In this document: piece by piece, positions 58,600 to 64,000 of the stretch
Layout: the number at the start of each line of letters is the position of its first letter
Numbering within the stretch: the first letter of the stretch is position 1
Assembly: GCA_964017155.1 (NCBI GenBank)
Contig: OZ024861.1
Span: forward strand, 35,002,824 to 35,066,823
DNA: 64,000 nucleotides
From: Oasisia sp. SBJ-2009
Lineage: Eukaryota > Annelida > Polychaeta > Sabellida > Siboglinidae
Direction: 5' to 3'
Program-made: the position numbers and the translations under genes
Notes under the pieces: model-generated
What the model was told of the DNA's origin: nothing
What the model saw: the letters and a program-made list of their open reading frames with translations, nothing else
The model's database searches: none

Positions 58600-61500
58600 T
58601 GTACATGACTTTGAACAACAGTTGTTCAAAAAATGCTGCAAAGTCTGTTACAACATTCCCAATTGATCAACAGATCTATGATTAAATTTTATGTAATGTT
58701 AAACAACCTTTAATTAACCAATGCCGAGGTGAATAAAAAAAGTACTGCTACTTTTTCATTATATGTAATATATGGAATCCTGACTGTTAGGCACCATTAA
58801 TTTTAACCAACCATTTTAGCACCAATCACAAATAACAGCTTGAGAAAATACTGTCATTAACCTGCCTACCAGCCACCTAGTCAGCATGCCAGCTGCTGTA
58901 TCAGAGCTGCCGTGAGATGTAAACTGATAAGACAGATATGACTACTACTCCAGCACCCTATTGACTCAAATGCGGCATTCTGAGCCCCCACACATATACA
59001 ACTACAAGCCTGCACAGTTCTCATGGCAGTAGTCACCTAATACTATCATACTGCATTTACCCATGCCCTTGAACGATCCTGTCCAGATACCATAAGAAGC
59101 CTGGAGCAATATGGACTGGAAACAATTGTTTCTTGCAATCAGTGTTTGGGTCAGTTACAAAATATTGATTGTCAAATATATATTACATCATCTTGATTAT
59201 GAAGTCCACAACTACAAGAACACTGATTACATCATTTCGATTGATAAAGAATGATTACAAAAATCATGATTAAAAATAATTTTTTCATTAACTCTTCTTA
59301 AAACATAATTTCAACTTTCCAATGATTGAACCTTTATAACTGCCATCATGTGAATCCATAATGAAATACTTGTGGAGGTGTGAATGGATTTTACTACTGC
59401 ACACAAACTTTATTTGCCTGTGAGATGTGCCACAGGTAAAAGGTAACAGTCAGTGCATGATTCAAATAAGCCACACTCGACCAGTCAAACACAGTCGTGT
59501 GTAAACACAGAAAGGAATCTGGACTAAGGGAAAGCCTGTAAGACCGAACTATGCATTCAATATTGCAGCTAGACCAAGCAAACACAGGCCAAGTAATTGG
59601 CTTTAGACGCCCCTTTCCCTGTATTGATTCAATTACCGTCTAACTCACATTAAAGGATCAACACCTAATACTAACCACCACCCACCATTTTATTAATTGA
59701 TTTAACCAAGACCTAACTCCAAGTCTCCAAGTCTCCAACCGAGTAGTTGGTGAAGTATATGACTCAGGTCAACAGGCTGAACATGAGTGTAGTTTTTGCA
59801 CCACTGCAAGTGACAAGATGTGATGTACAGATGCCATGCTGTAGCCCGAGGACATAAACAAATTAAAATAAAAAAACACTGACAATGGTTCCTGTAGATC
59901 TAGCAACACTCCCACGTGTTTTTTGCATGATATCAGTCATTCAATTAGCAGTTGACACACACGTGTCACTACACTGACTACAGTAATATGAGTATACCAA
60001 CAGTTCTGACCAGTTTCACAATTGGTATGAGTACCATCTCTCTTAAGTCATACAACCTGGCCTGATAACTGGTTGGACTACCAACTACCAAGTCATATTC
60101 AGAAGACATGAAAATTAGTATGAATACAAACTCACATATCTACTGGCATGCCACTTAGCTTTTAGTGTCACTGTGTCAATCCAATGACACCCACTAGAAC
60201 AATTAGTCACTAGAAAGTGACAAGCTTATTACACTGAATTTACAGACAATAACAAAGAGCAATGTTCAAAAAGTAAGCTTGTGAAGACAGGAACCCCATA
60301 TCTACATCTAGATACATAAATATATATCTAGATGGGTATTTTGCTTATGGTAGACTAGTAATTCTGGACAGAAGAAATATAGCCAATTGTACTTACTCGC
60401 TTCTTCAACAATGACTGAAGCCAGAACTGTGACATGCTCTGTCAAACTTGTTCAAGGTTCAAGTTTTCAGCTGTCTGAGCAACAACAATGGACTGCTCCA
60501 GTCAACTTGTTGTAGCATAATGAACATGTTGTTTTAGCCTATGCCTCGATAAAATGTGCAGCACATAAAAGTTAGGCGCAACGGAATGCAGCAAGACCTG
60601 TCTATTTAAATTTTACAATTATTTGATTGTACAGTGAAATTGCAATCACATTATAATGAATATCGTGTTACAGAAATAAAGCGGATACTATGTAAGAGAT
60701 ACACATAGAAGTGGATATTCACAGGTGGTGCACTTGCTTGTGATACTAAATTTTACACATACCAGTGTGTGTTACATCTTATGGTCTACCTAAAATCGAG
60801 TATGACAAATAAGTGAAATATATACAAAATTAAATGCTATCCCCAATTTAACAGTCAGAAAAAGTCAGAAACACACATAATTACTGTTTGGCCTCAGTTG
60901 AACAGCAACAGAAATAAAAACGGAAAATGTTGTTGCATTCCCAATTCCCACTGGTTCACAATGAATAATGTCAGCGTGGTGCCACAGTTCTCTAGGAGTT
61001 CTCATATACAACTACACAGAGCCAAACTCTTGCAAACAAAACCCTGCACGCAAGAAAGGGAAAAACTTCTGACGTGGTTACCATGCAGAGAGTGTAGAAT
61101 TTCTGAAGCCAGTGCCTCATCTTATCAGCTTCTTTTATGCCGCTAGTTGCCTTTGTGTGGGGACTTTTTGTTGTATGACTGATAGTGATATCACCCAGTG
61201 AATGCCACTTGGGGACATTGGTTGCAGTGATAGAACGAGCACTGGCTTGTAAGTGTCACATGTGAAAGCGGCATCCACTTCACATTGGCTTTTGTGTGAA
61301 CACACAAGATTTATGTAAAGCTGTTTAGGGCCCAGCAGGTGTGTAAGGTCTGTAGGTCTATGGTCCTGGTACGGGTCTCAACAGGCCCCAGGTCAACGTA
61401 TGAATCATATTTAGTTATGGGTAATAAACTTTATACAACATATGATAGGATTACTGTTTAGTGGTGGTGGCATAAGTTTGTAGGTCACCAAACCGTATGA

Positions 61501-63430
61501 ATTAGCATAACGTATCAGTGAGTGGGTGGTGGCTTGCTCATTACCATGCAGGCATGCACTATGGGAAAATAAATTGCATCAGTGGTGCCACCCACATAGT
61601 TGAATATTTTAAAATGAAACGTAATCTTTACGAATTGCTTAAACATATTATTTTAATATGCTAGTGTGACAATCTTTCATTGCTCAAAACTTTAAGTTCC
61701 ACATCATAATTATATTAGTGGCTGTTTTTCTCTGGGGGTAGAGATGGGTTTGATTCAATATTAGAGGCTTTTTAACTTAATAAACTTAAATATTTGTGAG
61801 ACCACCCATAATTTATTTGGTGAGGGTGGGTGATGGTTTAACCTGTACTAAACAATTTAACTTTGCAGACTTTGAGATCACCCCTTACTATTTAGGATAC
61901 TACTAGGTTAGCCCCTGGAGGATGAATCATTGCAAGTACAGCTGAGGTCACCTGAGGTCAATATGCAAACTGAGATATATGACAAAATGCAACATTAATA
62001 TGTGATTAATATGACATTATTCCATGCAGTAAATTACGAATGGAATATTTGACTTTTTATCTCGAGAATAGGCTAGTCTGCCATATATTTTGTGAAATTT
62101 TTAGTTAATTAAAGTTTTGTACGTTTTACCCTGGATGACCTTTGACCCATTTTGTTTACCTGCATAGTTGTGATCCATCATTACTTTGCTAGTTACACAG
62201 TAATTGTATATGGGCAATTTGTGAAGAGGGACGAATGGCTGACATAAATTAACAATGACCAGTATCAGTGGACACAACTGCTCTGTACACTGTCAACAAA
62301 GCGGTGTGATTTACGAATCTCATACAATAGTGAGCACAGGTCGTGGTCATTGGTCACCATAACTGGAATAAAAGAGCGGTCAATACATTGACATGCATGG
62401 GCTGTGCTCACAATAACTGGCCTAAAGAGCATCCAATACATTGACACCTCAGCTAATAACTTGATATCATTATTATTATAGATCTTGCAAAAATACACAC
62501 AATTTGTGAGTGCCGTATTGACATATGTAAAAGTTAAACTATCCGGTCTGGACTCATGTTTTGTGTGGTTCAATAAAGTGCACTATTAACCAGTTGGTCT
62601 GATTTATGTGTCCAGTTTTAATCACTGAGGACTGTGACTCACTGCCTTGCTGCCTATTCTCAAACAGAGATCTAAAGTAGTAAACCTTGTTTGACAGCAG
62701 TACACATGGGCTTTAACTCTTGAAGTTTGTCAAGCTTAGAACTGCAATGCTACTGTGCTGGTCACTTAAAATTGTCAAAATGAATACTATCATCACTGTG
62801 GGTACACATGGATACCACCTGTTCTTATTTATATGGAACCTCACATGGAACCTAGATCATCATACATAGGGCCGACAGCCCGGTACTTATGAAAGGGGTG
62901 TGGCAGAAAACTCTACCCACCATTATACCATATATTTAGGGTTCCCTCTTATTTACAAGTTCATAATCATGTTACATACACATAATAATACGCATAATCG
63001 ATGCCGACAGGAATTTTTTATATAAAATGTATATATATAATGGGCTAAATTAAACGATAAACTGCCTTAGAAATGGACCTGTTTTCCAAAACATAAAAAA
63101 GCAGACAAGTCAACAGCTGATTCCACGGTACAGTAAACAGAGCTTTGCAATATCCAGGGATCTGTACCTGGAAAAGGCCACTATGAGAATTGTACACAGG
63201 GTCGACTCTACATGATGTTGATCACCGACCAAGATAGACAGACTATCTTGCAGTACGTGATAACTATTCCAGATTATTTCCAGTGGGTCTTGAAAACAAC
63301 TTGATAGTGACGCCATGCAGTCACAGATGGAATGAATTCATAACATCCATCTTACCAGAACTTTTTCTTGGTAAAAGGTCACGATGAATTATACAATTGA
63401 AAGACTGAATATCGTCATATGTAACTTATA
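58600..63430. other. Non-coding stretch without recognised genes
   Basis: About 4.8 kb of AT-rich sequence. Small open frames show no motifs. A weak A-box-like stretch near 61220-61260 was not convincing as a SINE. No satellite array of note is present. Confidence 0.5.
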
Positions 63431-63438
63431 CCTGTTAA

Positions 63439-63531
63439 AGGGATACACCAGTCAGTGTGAGATTCACAGTATTAACTTACATATGTATAATATATTGGTT
63501 GTGAACCTCTCACATTAAATGGAGTATCCCC
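63439..63531. mobile_element. Short internally deleted copy of the TTAA MITE
   Basis: It begins AGGGATACACCAGTCAGTG and ends TGGAGTATCCCC, with TTAA at 63435-63438 and 63532-63535. The interior ATTAACTTACATATGTATAA and TATATTGGTTGTG matches the outer arm of the 538-bp element at 30120. Only about 93 bp remain, so most of both arms and the centre have been lost. Confidence 0.85.
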
Positions 63532-64000
63532 TTAAATTAAAGTGATGTATATCGATAAAAGGTGTGCTATATGAATAGACCTAAATTTTACTTGAACAAC
63601 AGCTGACATCAACAGACTTTACATTAGTTTGGATAAGCCTAAAGTATACTTAACTTTTGACTCAGGGGTAGGGGTAGAAGGGTGAGGCTTGATGGCCTGA
63701 GTCCTAGAAAACTGTTATTATCACTGTAATTCAGTGTATAATTTTATATTATAGGGTTTTCGCTTGACACAAACAAAAGGCGTCGTCTTTAAAAAAGCGT
63801 CATTTTCAAGTTATGACACTTGACACTTTGACACAAGGCGTATTACGATGTGACTGGCTATGACCTAATCCTAAGTAAGACTTAAATGCCATGTCCCCCA
63901 TGAGGCATGACGTGATACTGTTAGATTCACTTTATTCCAGTTCTGTTGGAACGTCAAAACAACTTCCAAATGTGTCAATGAGACATTGACACCGACAACA

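Noticed and set aside
61220..61300. Second possible SINE head (GCAGTGATAGAACGAGCACTGG)
   Set aside because: Too degenerate; only a weak A-box resemblance.
1..64000. CRISPR array, bacterial operon, riboswitch or prophage
   Set aside because: The tandem arrays lack spacer structure, genes are split by GT-AG introns, and no prokaryotic gene was found.

Overview
The window is eukaryotic, AT-rich animal DNA. It has short exons with GT-AG splice sites on the minus strand, long introns full of minisatellites and microsatellites, non-LTR retrotransposon fragments, a tRNA-derived SINE and miniature inverted-repeat elements. Content and style suggest a marine invertebrate, most likely a lophotrochozoan such as a mollusc. 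That is an inference; nothing here fixes the species.

One host gene dominates and runs right to left. Nine coding exons between 36292 and 226, plus one of two candidate first exons (40099-40010 or 52201-52037), encode a PET domain followed by six LIM domains. This is the architecture of the Limpet (Lmpt) family, related to testin, prickle and FHL proteins. I joined the exons by hand. All phases agree, all 24 CxxC/H-type half-sites of the six LIM domains are present, and the short-promoter isoform is about 574 residues. The stop codon is at 228-226 and the 3' UTR leaves the window on the left. Exon C carries a 5-bp tandem duplication (TACCG twice) that breaks the reading frame, which could be an assembly error or a damaged allele.

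The most unusual structure is in the introns. In four of them (upstream of exons B, C, F and G) the sequence next to the 3' splice site is a tandem array or degenerate series derived from that exon's own acceptor plus first coding bases. The exon G array is extreme: 17 uniform 42-bp units, each with an acceptor-like TTGCAG and the same exon start. All are open and in frame with the exon, so an upstream acceptor would add multiples of 14 residues to LIM4.

Layout: 1-375 3' UTR start and exon I (LIM6); 1661-4107 exons H, G, F with the 42-bp array; 7365-7565 exon E; 7.6-29.7 kb a large intron with many satellites and no convincing gene; 29.7-36.3 kb exons D, C, B, A plus a 538-bp TTAA-flanked MITE carrying five CRE-like motifs; 40.0-40.35 kb a CpG-rich first exon/promoter; 40.4-52.0 kb a possible alternative first intron with a SINE, a dead RT fragment and large hairpins; 52.0-52.5 kb a second CpG-rich first-exon candidate; 55.7-57.2 kb a 5'-truncated jockey/CR1/L2-like LINE with an intact RT fragment; 58.2-58.6 kb a foldback element; 58.6-64 kb mostly featureless, with a second short MITE copy.
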